A DNA stretch of 64,000 nt from Ancylobacter dichloromethanicus (GCF_018390645.1 NZ_JAHBGC010000020.1:952182-1016181), one strand, 5' to 3'; counted from the stretch's first letter, positions 35,782 through 43,794 are shown. Notes: generated from the letters alone by a model not told the origin. Made by a program: numbers and translations.

Positions 35782-35827
35782 CCGGTGTGATTATTCCGGT
35801 GCGGCACGAATTTTATCCGGTGTGCTC
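35782..35827 (-). promoter_or_regulatory. Upstream region of the DUF305-ECF operon with repeated CACCGG boxes
   Basis: On the minus strand three CRCACCGG-like boxes occur (plus-strand starts at 35782, 35796 and 35817), two of them continuing as CCGGATAAAA and CCGGAATAA. A GGAAT element followed by TCGAA about 18 bp on could be an ECF promoter. No start site is known, so this is only a candidate self-regulated promoter. Confidence 0.3.
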
Positions 35828-35956
35828 CGGCCCATCGCTTGCCCCCCAACGCCAGTGCCGTGTGACGAGCAGTTCGGTAGGTAAGCCCCAGCGGGCGGAA
35901 TAAATCGGCGCGGCGCGAGTCTCCCGTGTGCAGGCCACATTTGGAGATGTGAACAC

Positions 35957-36382
35957 ATGCGCCTTTCAACCCTCGCCGCTACCCTCGTCCTCGTCGCCGC
36001 TTCCGGCTCGGCCGCGCTGGCGGGACCTACTGAGGACCTCGCCAAGTCGCGCATCGCCGCCATTGCCGGCGGCAACCTCGCCACTGTCACCGCCGCTTAC
36101 GGCCCCGCCGCAACCCTGCACTGGGTCGGCGGCCCGCTCGACGGCACCTATAGCCAGCCGGGCAAGATCAAGGAGGTCTGGTCGAAATTCTTCGCCGCCC
36201 AGGGTGCCCAGAAGGCGACCATCGCCACGGCGGTGGAGGCGGCCAATCCCAAGGGCGGCACAGTGACGGCCGACGTCACGTTCTCCGGCAAGAACGCGGT
36301 CAAGGTGCGCTACGTGCTGCTCTATCGCGACGGCAAGCTGGTCGACGAGATCTGGCAGGTCAATCCGGCCGCCACGTACTGA
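35957..36382 (+). CDS. Secreted NTF2-like (SnoaL/DUF4440 type) protein
   Basis: 141-residue protein with a signal peptide (MRLSTLAATLVLVAASGSAALA) and an NTF2-like cone fold: a first helix (DLAKSRIAAIAGGNLATVTAAYG), a central THHW-like strand (ATLHWVGGPLDG) and a final strand (VLLYRDGKLVDEIWQV). No catalytic residues can be assigned. A GGAG precedes the start. Divergent from the DUF305 operon. Confidence 0.78.
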   Translation: MRLSTLAATLVLVAASGSAALAGPTEDLAKSRIAAIAGGNLATVTAAYGPAATLHWVGGPLDGTYSQPGKIKEVWSKFFAAQGAQKATIATAVEAANPKGGTVTADVTFSGKNAVKVRYVLLYRDGKLVDEIWQVNPAATY

Positions 36383-36731
36383 GCGGGTCGATCGCGCAAC
36401 GGCAGCAATCGAGCGGCTCGGCGCGGATTTGTATCAATCGATTCCTCTCGGAGACGTCTCGACATCTCTACGCGCGGCGTCGCCGCGACGATTGATAGCT
36501 GCAAACCCGAATACGTAGACGGCTGAGGCGACAGCGCTCGCTTCATCCAATCCACCATCCCCGGAACCATGCCGCTGGTCTTGCCCCAGCCCGGCAGAGG
36601 GAAGGCTTTGGCCCGAATACCGCGTTGCGTTGGCGCGGCTAGCGAAACGAGAAGCGTCACCCATCGCGGCCAAGACGCCACCCTACGGACCTGCGCTGAA
36701 AACCACCCAACCCATACAAAGGAACCATGTC
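36383..36731. other. Gene-free stretch between NTF2-like and hydrolase genes
   Basis: 349 bp with no supportable gene. Minus-strand frames of 79-119 codons have no recognisable family or ribosome binding site. The region is less GC-rich in places than the flanks and may be decayed sequence. Confidence 0.5.
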
Positions 36732-37496
36732 ATGGCACTCTCCCAGCTCTCGCTTTCGCTTGCCGGCACCGTGCTGTTCGCCCTGGCCGCCGTGGTGCCC
36801 GCCCGTGCCGCCGATCCGGTCAAGAACGTCGTCATCGTTCATGGCGCCCTGGCCGACGGCTCGGGCTGGCGCAAGGTTCACGACCTGCTTATCGCCAAGG
36901 GTTTCAATGTCACGATCGTGCAGCCCCCGATGACGACTCTCGAGGCTGACGTTACCGCAGCAAGGCGCATCCTGGACCTGCAGGACGGCCCTTCGGTCCT
37001 CGTCGGTCACAGCTATGGCGGGATGATCATCACCGAGGCCGGCAACGCCGAAAACGTTGCCGGCCTGGTCTATATTTCCGCCTTCCAGCCGGATGCCGGC
37101 GAGACCCTTCTGAACCTCGCCGGCCAGACGCCTCCCGCAACCACTGGCATTAAGGCGACGGCCGACGGGTTCCTCTATCTCGATCCTGCGGTCTACGCCG
37201 CCGACTTCGCGGCCGACGTGCCCGCGGCCGAGGCCAAGTTCATGGCGAATTCGCAGGTTTTCCCGTCCAAGGTGGCCTTCGACACCAAGATCAAGCAGCC
37301 GGCGTGGAAAACCAAGAAGAGCTGGGCGCTTATCGCGACCGACGACCGCGCCATCAACCCGGAACTGATGCGTATGATGGCCAATCGCGCCGGCAGTTCC
37401 ACGGTTGAGGTCGAGGGCAGCCATGCGGTGTTCATGTCGCAGCCTCAGGCGGTGGCGGATCTGATCGAGAAAGCCTCCCAAGCATCCGCCAAGTGA
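36732..37496 (+). CDS. Exported alpha/beta hydrolase
   Basis: 254-residue alpha/beta hydrolase with a signal peptide (MALSQLSLSLAGTVLFALAAVVPARAA). The fold is close to the SABP2/methylesterase group: VVIVHGALADGSGW (oxyanion loop), nucleophile in GHSYGG, acid in ATDDRAI and His in EGSHAVF. The frame extends to 36630; the ATG at 36732 follows AAAGGAACC and is the start of the signal peptide. A hairpin follows the gene. Substrate unknown. Confidence 0.88.
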   Translation: MALSQLSLSLAGTVLFALAAVVPARAADPVKNVVIVHGALADGSGWRKVHDLLIAKGFNVTIVQPPMTTLEADVTAARRILDLQDGPSVLVGHSYGGMIITEAGNAENVAGLVYISAFQPDAGETLLNLAGQTPPATTGIKATADGFLYLDPAVYAADFAADVPAAEAKFMANSQVFPSKVAFDTKIKQPAWKTKKSWALIATDDRAINPELMRMMANRAGSSTVEVEGSHAVFMSQPQAVADLIEKASQASAK

Positions 37497-37861
37497 AAGC
37501 CTGCCGCGCGAGAGCCTGCTGCCCCCGGCGATCCCGGGGGCAGCACATTCGGCGAAGAGACAGATCAACGCGCAACCGTTGAAGGCAGTTTGGCTTCTAT
37601 CGCAGCGATCAACGGCGCCTCCGGCCCGATGATCCATCGGCCTGAAGCAGGCCGCCCCCGCCGACGGCATCAGCCGGCGAAGCCCGCGCGCGAGCGGCCG
37701 ACAATTCGACCCCCATGCCGGCATGGTCCGCACATGGCCACACGCCGGACCATGGTCGCACGCGGCCGGACGCGTGTGCGAGCGAGCCCCGAAGATCGCG
37801 GCACCGATGCCTTCTCGTCTCCCATCGCAGCCGATCACGCTGAACTAGCACAAAGGCTAAT
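37497..37861. other. Gene-free region before the GMC gene
   Basis: With the leader repeats, 418 bp separate the hydrolase and GMC genes. A strong hairpin lies at 37518-37544; the rest is GC-rich sequence without a supportable gene until the AT-rich repeats at 37861. Confidence 0.5.
37518..37544 (+). terminator. Hairpin after the alpha/beta hydrolase gene
   Basis: Perfect 11-bp stem GCTGCCCCCGG / CCGGGGGCAGC around CGATC, 21 bp past the stop. No T-run follows, so it is either a weak terminator or an mRNA-stabilising hairpin. Confidence 0.5.
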
Positions 37862-37884
37862 TTGATGAAATTGATAAATTTGAT
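37862..37884 (+). promoter_or_regulatory. Triple TTGAT direct repeat at exact 9-bp step upstream of the GMC gene
   Basis: TTGAT occurs at 37862, 37871 and 37880, i.e. three copies in the same orientation every 9 bp, ending 30 bp before the GMC start codon. A matching array lies upstream of the HTH-GAF regulator gene (43881-43903). The shared architecture suggests a binding site for one regulator. Confidence 0.6.
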
Positions 37885-37914
37885 AGTTCGATGCCATTCG
37901 AAGGAGTTTACGAC

Positions 37915-39531
37915 ATGACCGAGATGGACAACGTCGACGCGCCGGATTTTGCCAGACGGGCCGCTGAGAACCAGAGCAGGCTGAGGGAGCGACCTCCGGC
38001 GCAGTATAATTTCATCGTCTGCGGCGCCGGCTCTTCCGGTTCGGTCGTGGCGAGGCGCCTGGCCGAGAACCCCGACGTGGACGTGCTCCTCGTCGAGGCG
38101 GGCGGAGACGATGAAGCGAAGGCGGTGCTCGACCCGTCGCTCTGGCCGCTCAATCTCGGCAGCGAGCGCGACTGGGGCTTCCAGACGACGCCCAATCCGC
38201 ATCTCGACGGCCGGACCTTGTCGATGTCGATGGGCAAGGGTCTGGGAGGTGGCTCCAGCATCAATGTGATGGTGTGGGCGCGCGGGCACCGCAGCGACTG
38301 GGACTTCTTCGCCGAGGAAAGCGGCGATCCCGCCTGGGGCTACCCGTCGGTGCTCGATATCTATCGTCGGATCGAGAACTGGCAGGGCAAGCCCGATCCG
38401 CACTATCGCGGCACATCAGGCCCGGTATGGGTGCAGCCGGCGCGCGATCCCAGCCCGGTCGCCCTCGCCCTGCTCGATGCCGCGACCGAAATTGGCATCC
38501 CGCGCTTCGATCATCCCAATGGCGCGATGATGGAAGGCGCTGGAGGCGTCGCCCTCTCCGACATGCTGGTGCGGGACGGGCGACGCCACTCACTTTTCCG
38601 CGCCTATGCGCGGCCCTGGATGGACCGCCCAAACCTGACGGTGCTCACCGGAACCACGGTACGTCGCGTGCTTTTTGAAGGCCGGCGCGCCGTCGGCATC
38701 GAGGTGGTTCGCGACGGTCAGATTTCGCGAATCTGCGCCAGCGCGGAAGTGATCCTTTCGCTCGGTGCGATACATACGCCGAAAGTGCTGATGTATTCCG
38801 GTATCGGCGATGCACCCGAACTGGGTCGATATGGCATTCCCGTCATCCAGCATCTGCCCGGCGTCGGCGCAAATCTCCAGGATCACACGGCATTCTGCTG
38901 CATCTGGGAGTACCGCGACGCCATCGCGCCCCGCAATAACGGAAGCGAGGCGAAACTGTACTGGAAGACGCGCCCGGATCTTGAATCGCCCGACCTGCTG
39001 TTCTGCCAGGTCGAATTCCCGGTGCCGAGCGAGCGAACGGCGGCACGGGCTGTTCCCGCGCAGGGGTGGACGATGTTTGCCGGGCTGGCGCGGCCGTCCA
39101 GCCGTGGCCGGCTTCGCCTCACCGGTTCCGACCCCCTGTCCGCGATCGAAATCGACGCGAACACGTTGTCCGATCCTCGCGACATGGAAGCGGCACTCGC
39201 GTGCGTCGAATTGTGCCGCGAGCTTGGAAATGCCCAGGCATTCAGGCCCCTGGTGACCGGAGAAGCGCTGCCTGGCCCGCTCAAGGGCGAGGCGATGAAG
39301 CAGTTCGTGCGCGAATCCGCCGTCACCTACTGGCACCAGAGCTGCACCGCGAAGATGGGTCGCGACGCGATGTCGGTCGTGGACGCGTCTCTCAATGTCT
39401 ACAGGATCGAGGGCCTGCGTATCGCCGACGCCTCCATCATGCCCCGCGTCACCACCGGAAACACGCAGGCCCCCTGCGCCGTGATCGGCGAGCGGGCCGC
39501 CGGGATGATCCGCCAGACCTACGGCCTCTGA
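37915..39531 (+). CDS. GMC-family FAD-dependent alcohol dehydrogenase/oxidase
   Basis: 538-residue glucose-methanol-choline oxidoreductase. The FAD-binding motif GAGSSGSVVARRLAE is at 37-51, the GMC signature region MGKGLGGGSSINVM follows, and the catalytic His474 is in YWHQSCTAKMG. Members oxidise alcohols to aldehydes; BetA and AlkJ are examples. The ATG at 37915 with AAGGAG at 37900-37905 is preferred to 37891. It may oxidise the alcohol made by the CYP153-like P450 encoded 0.9 kb downstream. It is preceded by the triple TTGAT repeat. Confidence 0.93.
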   Translation: MTEMDNVDAPDFARRAAENQSRLRERPPAQYNFIVCGAGSSGSVVARRLAENPDVDVLLVEAGGDDEAKAVLDPSLWPLNLGSERDWGFQTTPNPHLDGRTLSMSMGKGLGGGSSINVMVWARGHRSDWDFFAEESGDPAWGYPSVLDIYRRIENWQGKPDPHYRGTSGPVWVQPARDPSPVALALLDAATEIGIPRFDHPNGAMMEGAGGVALSDMLVRDGRRHSLFRAYARPWMDRPNLTVLTGTTVRRVLFEGRRAVGIEVVRDGQISRICASAEVILSLGAIHTPKVLMYSGIGDAPELGRYGIPVIQHLPGVGANLQDHTAFCCIWEYRDAIAPRNNGSEAKLYWKTRPDLESPDLLFCQVEFPVPSERTAARAVPAQGWTMFAGLARPSSRGRLRLTGSDPLSAIEIDANTLSDPRDMEAALACVELCRELGNAQAFRPLVTGEALPGPLKGEAMKQFVRESAVTYWHQSCTAKMGRDAMSVVDASLNVYRIEGLRIADASIMPRVTTGNTQAPCAVIGERAAGMIRQTYGL

Positions 39532-39538
39532 CATCTCC

Positions 39539-39574
39539 GCGCCGGGACCGTCCGAGAGGCGACAGTCCCGGCGC
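39539..39574 (+). terminator. Hairpin between GMC and response regulator genes
   Basis: Perfect 10-bp stem GCGCCGGGAC / GTCCCGGCGC with a 16-base loop, starting 7 bp after the GMC stop. No T-run follows. It may uncouple the GMC gene from the genes downstream or stabilise its message. Confidence 0.4.
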
Positions 39575-39591
39575 CCATTATGGGAGCGCCC

Positions 39592-40383
39592 ATGTATCAC
39601 CCGACTTCCACCGACTGGGCGGCGGCAACGCCGTCCGGCGCGTCTGCTCCTGCGCTGAACGTGCTGGTCGTTACCAGCAATGGTGATTTGCGCGAGCGCA
39701 TCACCACCTGTCTTTGCGCGCATGATTGCGGTGCCGTCGGCCTCAGCGACATGCCCGCAACCTCCCGGCTGCAGGCCGAAGGCTGGAACCTCCTGGTGCT
39801 GGACGTTCAGTTGGACGGTCCCGAGAGGCTGCGCCGGATCCGCATGGAAACCGACATCTCCGTCATCATGATCGCGCGCGCGGGCTCCGATGACGTTGAC
39901 TGTGTCACCGGGCTTGAGCTCGGCGCCGATGACTTTCTGAAAGAACCGCTGGACCCGCGCGAACTTGTTGCGCGCGCACGCGCCATCCTTCGGCGCCAGG
40001 GCTCGCGGCGCCAGAGCTCGCGGCGCCAGGGCGCGACCCACCCGCTCCCCCTGGAATACCCGCGCGCCGGGTGGCGCTTCATGGGCTGGGAATTGCGGCA
40101 CCGGATACACACCCTGAAGGACCCCTCCGGGCAGATCGTCAAACTCAGCCGGAACGAATTCGCTCTGCTCAACGCGTTCCTGGAGTCACCGCGCCGCGCC
40201 CTCTCCAGGGTGCAGCTCCTGCGTGCCAGCCGGCCGCACGACGACATATCTGACCGAAGCATTGACGGCCAGATCCTCCGGTTGAGGCGGAAGCTGCAGT
40301 CCCCGCTCTCGCCGCCGCAGATGATCAAGACCCACCGAGGCATCGGCTATGTCCTCGATGCCGACGTCGACCCGCTGTTCTGA
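39592..40383 (+). CDS. Orphan OmpR-type response regulator with degenerate receiver
   Basis: 263-residue regulator with a receiver-like domain (23-135), a linker of three RRQ repeats and a C-terminal winged helix (KLSRNEFALLNAFLES to KTHRGIGYVLD). The phospho-acceptor D71 and Lys117 remain, but the acidic pair that binds Mg2+ is replaced by T28-S29, and the switch Thr by Ala. It is therefore likely phosphorylation-independent. No histidine kinase is near. ATG 39592 follows GGGAGCGCCC; ATG 39580 is also possible. It lies between the GMC and P450 genes. Confidence 0.85.
   Translation: MYHPTSTDWAAATPSGASAPALNVLVVTSNGDLRERITTCLCAHDCGAVGLSDMPATSRLQAEGWNLLVLDVQLDGPERLRRIRMETDISVIMIARAGSDDVDCVTGLELGADDFLKEPLDPRELVARARAILRRQGSRRQSSRRQGATHPLPLEYPRAGWRFMGWELRHRIHTLKDPSGQIVKLSRNEFALLNAFLESPRRALSRVQLLRASRPHDDISDRSIDGQILRLRRKLQSPLSPPQMIKTHRGIGYVLDADVDPLF
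39991..40035 (+). repeat. Three 15-bp tandem repeats inside the response regulator gene
   Basis: Three copies of CGGCGCCAGGGCTCG (39991-40005, 40006-40020 with one change, 40021-40035 with two changes) encode the inter-domain linker RRQGS-RRQSS-RRQGA. The copy number could change by slippage without breaking the frame, altering linker length. Confidence 0.85.
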
Positions 40384-40447
40384 CGAGAGCCCAGCGACCA
40401 TTCCGAAAGAAACGCCATCGCACCCGGGGCGAAATGAGAGTGAGACC

Positions 40448-41689
40448 ATGAACGCCACGACTTTCGAGACCGACCTCCGGACCCTGCCGATCGACGCGAT
40501 AGATGTGGCGCAGCCCGAACTGTTCAAGCTGGGCTTCGCGCCGCGCTATTTCGAGCGCCTCCGCCGGGAGGCACCCGTGCATTACTGCGCCAATGGACTG
40601 TACGGCGCCTATTGGTCGATCACGCAGCACCGCGACATCGAAGCCATCGAGCTCGACCCGGAGACGTTTTCGTCCGACCACCTCAATGGCGGCATAACGA
40701 TCACGTCCGATCCTGCCGAGCCGCAGTTCTTTCCATCGTTCATTGCGATGGACCCGCCGCGGCATGCGGACCAACGCAAAGTGGTTGCGCCGGCCTTCTC
40801 GCCCGATCGCCTTCGCCTTCTGGCCCGCCGGCTTCGGCTCTGGTCGGAGGAAATCCTCGATCAACTGCCGATTGGCGAGGCGTTCGACTGGGTCGACCGG
40901 GTCTCCATCGAACTCACGGCCCGCACTCTCGCCCTGCTGCTCGGCTTTCCACAGGAGCGGTGCCGCGATCTGATCCGATGGTCGGAGGCGACGGTCGCGC
41001 TTCCCGGCAGTCCCGCCTTCCCGACCGTCGCGGACAAGCTGCGCGTCATGCAGGAGTGCTTCGCGGCGTTCGACGCGATCTGGGAACAACGGTTAAATGA
41101 CCCATCCGGCGATGACCTGATCTCCATGCTCGCGTCCGGGGCGCAGACGCGGGGCATGCCGCGCGCTGAGCTTCATGGCAATATCCTGCTGTTGATCGTC
41201 GGCGGAAACGACACCAGCCGGAGCGCCATCAGCGGCAGCGTCGTCGCCTTCGACCGTTTCCCCGAGGAACTGACAAAGCTGCGCAAACACCCTGAACTGA
41301 TGTCCGGCCTGACACCCGAGATACTGCGCTGGCAGACTCCGGTCGCGCATATGCGCCGGACCGCCATGCGCGACGTCACCCTCGGCGACCGGACCATCGG
41401 GAAGGGCGACAAGGTCATCCTCTGGTATCTCTCCGGCAATCGGGATGAGGGCGTCTTCGAGCGCGCCGAGCGTTTCGACCTCAGCCGCCCGAACGCCCGC
41501 CGGCACCTTTCCTTCGGCGCCGGCATACATCGCTGCGTCGGCGCGCGCGTGGCGGATCTGCAGATAAAGATTCTCTGGGAAGAAATTCTGAAGCGTTTCG
41601 AGAGAATAGAGATCTGCCATCCCCCTGTGAGATCGGCCTCTACCTTCATCCACGGCTATACCGAACTCGTGGTCAAGATTCCGGGGTGA
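40448..41689 (+). CDS. Cytochrome P450, CYP153-like
   Basis: 413-residue soluble bacterial P450. The I-helix motif GGNDTS is at 252-257, ExxR at E291-R294, and the heme loop FGAGIHRCVGA places the axial Cys at 363. Segments such as GGITITSDP, FIAMDPPRHADQRKVV, WQTPVAHMRRTA and RPNARRHLSFGAGIHRC resemble the CYP153 terminal alkane/fatty-acid hydroxylases. No ferredoxin or ferredoxin reductase gene is nearby, so redox partners must come from elsewhere. The ATG at 40448 is chosen over the frame start at 40349. Membership in CYP153 is from memory and needs alignment. Confidence 0.9.
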   Translation: MNATTFETDLRTLPIDAIDVAQPELFKLGFAPRYFERLRREAPVHYCANGLYGAYWSITQHRDIEAIELDPETFSSDHLNGGITITSDPAEPQFFPSFIAMDPPRHADQRKVVAPAFSPDRLRLLARRLRLWSEEILDQLPIGEAFDWVDRVSIELTARTLALLLGFPQERCRDLIRWSEATVALPGSPAFPTVADKLRVMQECFAAFDAIWEQRLNDPSGDDLISMLASGAQTRGMPRAELHGNILLLIVGGNDTSRSAISGSVVAFDRFPEELTKLRKHPELMSGLTPEILRWQTPVAHMRRTAMRDVTLGDRTIGKGDKVILWYLSGNRDEGVFERAERFDLSRPNARRHLSFGAGIHRCVGARVADLQIKILWEEILKRFERIEICHPPVRSASTFIHGYTELVVKIPG

Positions 41690-41929
41690 AGGGGTTCGGA
41701 TGATCGTCAGCTTCATACGAAGTTGCCGCGACAGGCCGAGAGTGTCCGCCCGCCAGGGTTGAAGTACCGCTGCCTCAGTGCCGGTCCGCAGCCGGATAAA
41801 GACCTGTCTCGCGCCCTTGCGGCGGGGGCGGCCCGGCCGCACCGGGCAGGCTGGCCGGCAAAGAGGTCTGCGCCGGTTCAGCGCGGTTTGTCGAGACCGC
41901 TGGATAAAACTCACGCGAAGGAAGAACAC

Positions 41930-42358
41930 ATGAACGAGACGGTCATGCGCATTCTTGATCGACCGGCATTGAGATGTCTCGCGCGCCTTTTGATCACGGC
42001 GCCGTTCTGGTTGAGCGGGATATCCAAGTCCCTCAACTTCGATGACGGGGTTGCCGAAATGGCGCGGGCGGGCCTGGAGCCCGCCATCGGCTTCAACATG
42101 GCCACCATCGCCGTGCAACTGGCGGCGTCGCTGCTCATTATCAGCGGCCGCCAGGTGTGGCTCGGCGCCGCCATGCTGGCCGCGTTCACCGGGCTGACGG
42201 TCCCCCTGGTCCACCATTTCTGGGCCATGACCGAAGAGCCCTTCAGGACCATCGCCTTTCACACGGCGGTCGAGCACATCGGCCTCATTGGCGGCCTGCT
42301 GGCGGTGGCGCTTCTGTCCTTGCGGCGAGAAGCGGAACTGCCCGACGATCCCCGCTGA
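41930..42358 (+). CDS. DoxX-family membrane protein
   Basis: 142-residue membrane protein with four hydrophobic segments and the DoxX family start (RLLITAPFWLSGISKSLNFD, AEMARAGLEPAIGFN). DoxX proteins are linked to quinone-dependent or stress-related redox, with no fixed reaction. The frame begins at 41723; the ATG at 41930 follows GAAGGAAG. It probably belongs to the P450 cluster; the 240-bp gap before it holds no gene. Confidence 0.85.
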   Translation: MNETVMRILDRPALRCLARLLITAPFWLSGISKSLNFDDGVAEMARAGLEPAIGFNMATIAVQLAASLLIISGRQVWLGAAMLAAFTGLTVPLVHHFWAMTEEPFRTIAFHTAVEHIGLIGGLLAVALLSLRREAELPDDPR

Positions 42359-42434
42359 ACTGGCGCAACGAGCACATGGCCGGCCATGCCGCAAACGCAA
42401 GCGTCGGCCGCTCGGCGGGCGGGCGAAAGCGCGT

Positions 42435-42647
42435 TTGGCGCGCGACGTCGCCACACTCCACGATATGGACGACCGGATGTTGCGCGACATCGGCCTCAAC
42501 CGCTGGGAAATCGTCAATTATGTAAGGCAGCTCGATTCCGAGCCGGCCTCTCCGCCGTCATTAGTAAGCCGGCTAATTTTCATTGCCATCGTCGCCGTGA
42601 TTGTTTCGGCGATGGTATGGGTCGATCACCCTCACGCGGCTCGTTAG
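42435..42647 (+). CDS. DUF1127 protein, possibly frameshifted at its start
   Basis: The DUF1127 core RLARDVATLHDMDDRMLRDIGLNRWEI is clear, followed by a single membrane helix (LIFIAIVAVIVSAMVWV). In this frame no ATG precedes the core; TTG 42435 (70 residues) or ATG 42465 (60 residues) are the only near starts. In the +1 frame an ATG at 42376 gives MAGHAANASVGRSAGGRKR, which looks like a normal N terminus for such proteins, so a one-base indel in the G-run near 42415-42425 is possible. The 3' end overlaps the convergent HTH-GAF gene by 68 bp. Confidence 0.55.
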   Translation: MARDVATLHDMDDRMLRDIGLNRWEIVNYVRQLDSEPASPPSLVSRLIFIAIVAVIVSAMVWVDHPHAAR

Positions 42648-43794
42648 CCGAGCGCTTCCCCGGCGGGCTCGACGGCGATGTACGACCCCGCCCGGACGCC
42701 TCCCGCTCCACTTTGCGAAGCGTGTCCCGCAATTGGCGCTCGATGGTGCGCAGCCGCACCTCGTCGGATGCCAGCGCGGCCAGTGCAAGGAGGGTCTGCG
42801 TCTCGGCGTCGTCCAGCTTGCGGCGCCGACGGTCGATGATGCACAGCGATCCGACAACAAAGCCTTCATTGTCGTGGACGGGGGCTCCGGCGTAGAAGCG
42901 GAAGCCCGGATCGCCGACAACAGCGGGATTGTCGGCGAAACGCGGATCGCTTGGGAGGTCCTCCACCGAAAATACGCCCTTCTGCAGAATCGTATGGTTG
43001 CAGAAGGCCCAGCTTCGCGGGGTCTCCGGCGTGTCCAGGCCGAAGCGCGACTTGAACCATTGCCGCGTGGGCGTGAGCAGGGTCAGCAGCGCGATCGGCG
43101 CGTCGAGGTTGCGCGCCGCCAGCCACGTCAGGCGGTCGAACGCCTCCTCGGGAGGCGTATCCAACAGCCCCGAGCGCTCGAGTGCGACCAGCCTCTGGCT
43201 CTCGTTGAGCGCGATGGGAAACAGCGCATCAGCGGGTGCGGATGGCGCATGGGCAGGGACCACCGACGCACGTATCGCTGCGGCCGCCTGTTCGGCAGTC
43301 CCCACCCGCACGACCCAGCCGGGCAGATCGGCGCCGACGACGGCGCCCGCAGCCGAGACCGCGAGCAGCCGGCTATGACCAAGCAACGGGTTGGCGGCAA
43401 GGCTGCGCAGCAGCGCCAGCCGCTCGGCATCGCGCGGCTCGAGATCGACGACGATAGCGTGGGGGCGGGCCGAGCCGATGGCAAACATCGCCTGGTGGAC
43501 ACCGGCGAAGGCCTCGGCCGTGCATTCGGGGACAGCGGCGAATTGGCGCTCATAACCCGCGAGCCGCTCGGGCCCCGCGACGATGATGACGGTGGCGGAC
43601 GGGAGGGGCGAGCCGGGCGCAGGTCGTTCGATCAGTTCCATGATGTCCGCGCGGTAGACGCGGCGGTGCCCACCCGGCGTCTTCCACGACGGCACGGAAC
43701 CACCCTCGATGAGCAACTGCGCCGTGCGAACCGACACGCCGAGCAGCCTGGCGGTCTCGGCCGTGGTCAGTATGTTCTTGTCCGTCTTTCCCAT
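42580..43794 (-). CDS. HTH / receiver-like / GAF transcriptional regulator
   Basis: 404-residue regulator with three parts: an excisionase/MerR-like helix-turn-helix (about 8-57, LTTAETARLLGVSVRTAQ with wing GGHRRVYRADI), a receiver-like segment (about 66-175; IVVDLEPRD, but without the acidic pair and Lys), and a C-terminal GAF domain (about 215-365; SWAFCNHTILQKGVFSVEDL, FYAGAPVHDNEGFVVGSLCIID). The ATG at 43794 (MGKTDKNILTT) is used; the frame extends to 44106. It faces the P450 cluster and carries a triple TTGNT array upstream like that of the GMC gene, which suggests autoregulation and control of the cluster. Confidence 0.85.
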   Translation of the reverse strand: MGKTDKNILTTAETARLLGVSVRTAQLLIEGGSVPSWKTPGGHRRVYRADIMELIERPAPGSPLPSATVIIVAGPERLAGYERQFAAVPECTAEAFAGVHQAMFAIGSARPHAIVVDLEPRDAERLALLRSLAANPLLGHSRLLAVSAAGAVVGADLPGWVVRVGTAEQAAAAIRASVVPAHAPSAPADALFPIALNESQRLVALERSGLLDTPPEEAFDRLTWLAARNLDAPIALLTLLTPTRQWFKSRFGLDTPETPRSWAFCNHTILQKGVFSVEDLPSDPRFADNPAVVGDPGFRFYAGAPVHDNEGFVVGSLCIIDRRRRKLDDAETQTLLALAALASDEVRLRTIERQLRDTLRKVEREASGRGRTSPSSPPGKRSANEPREGDRPIPSPKQSRRRWQ

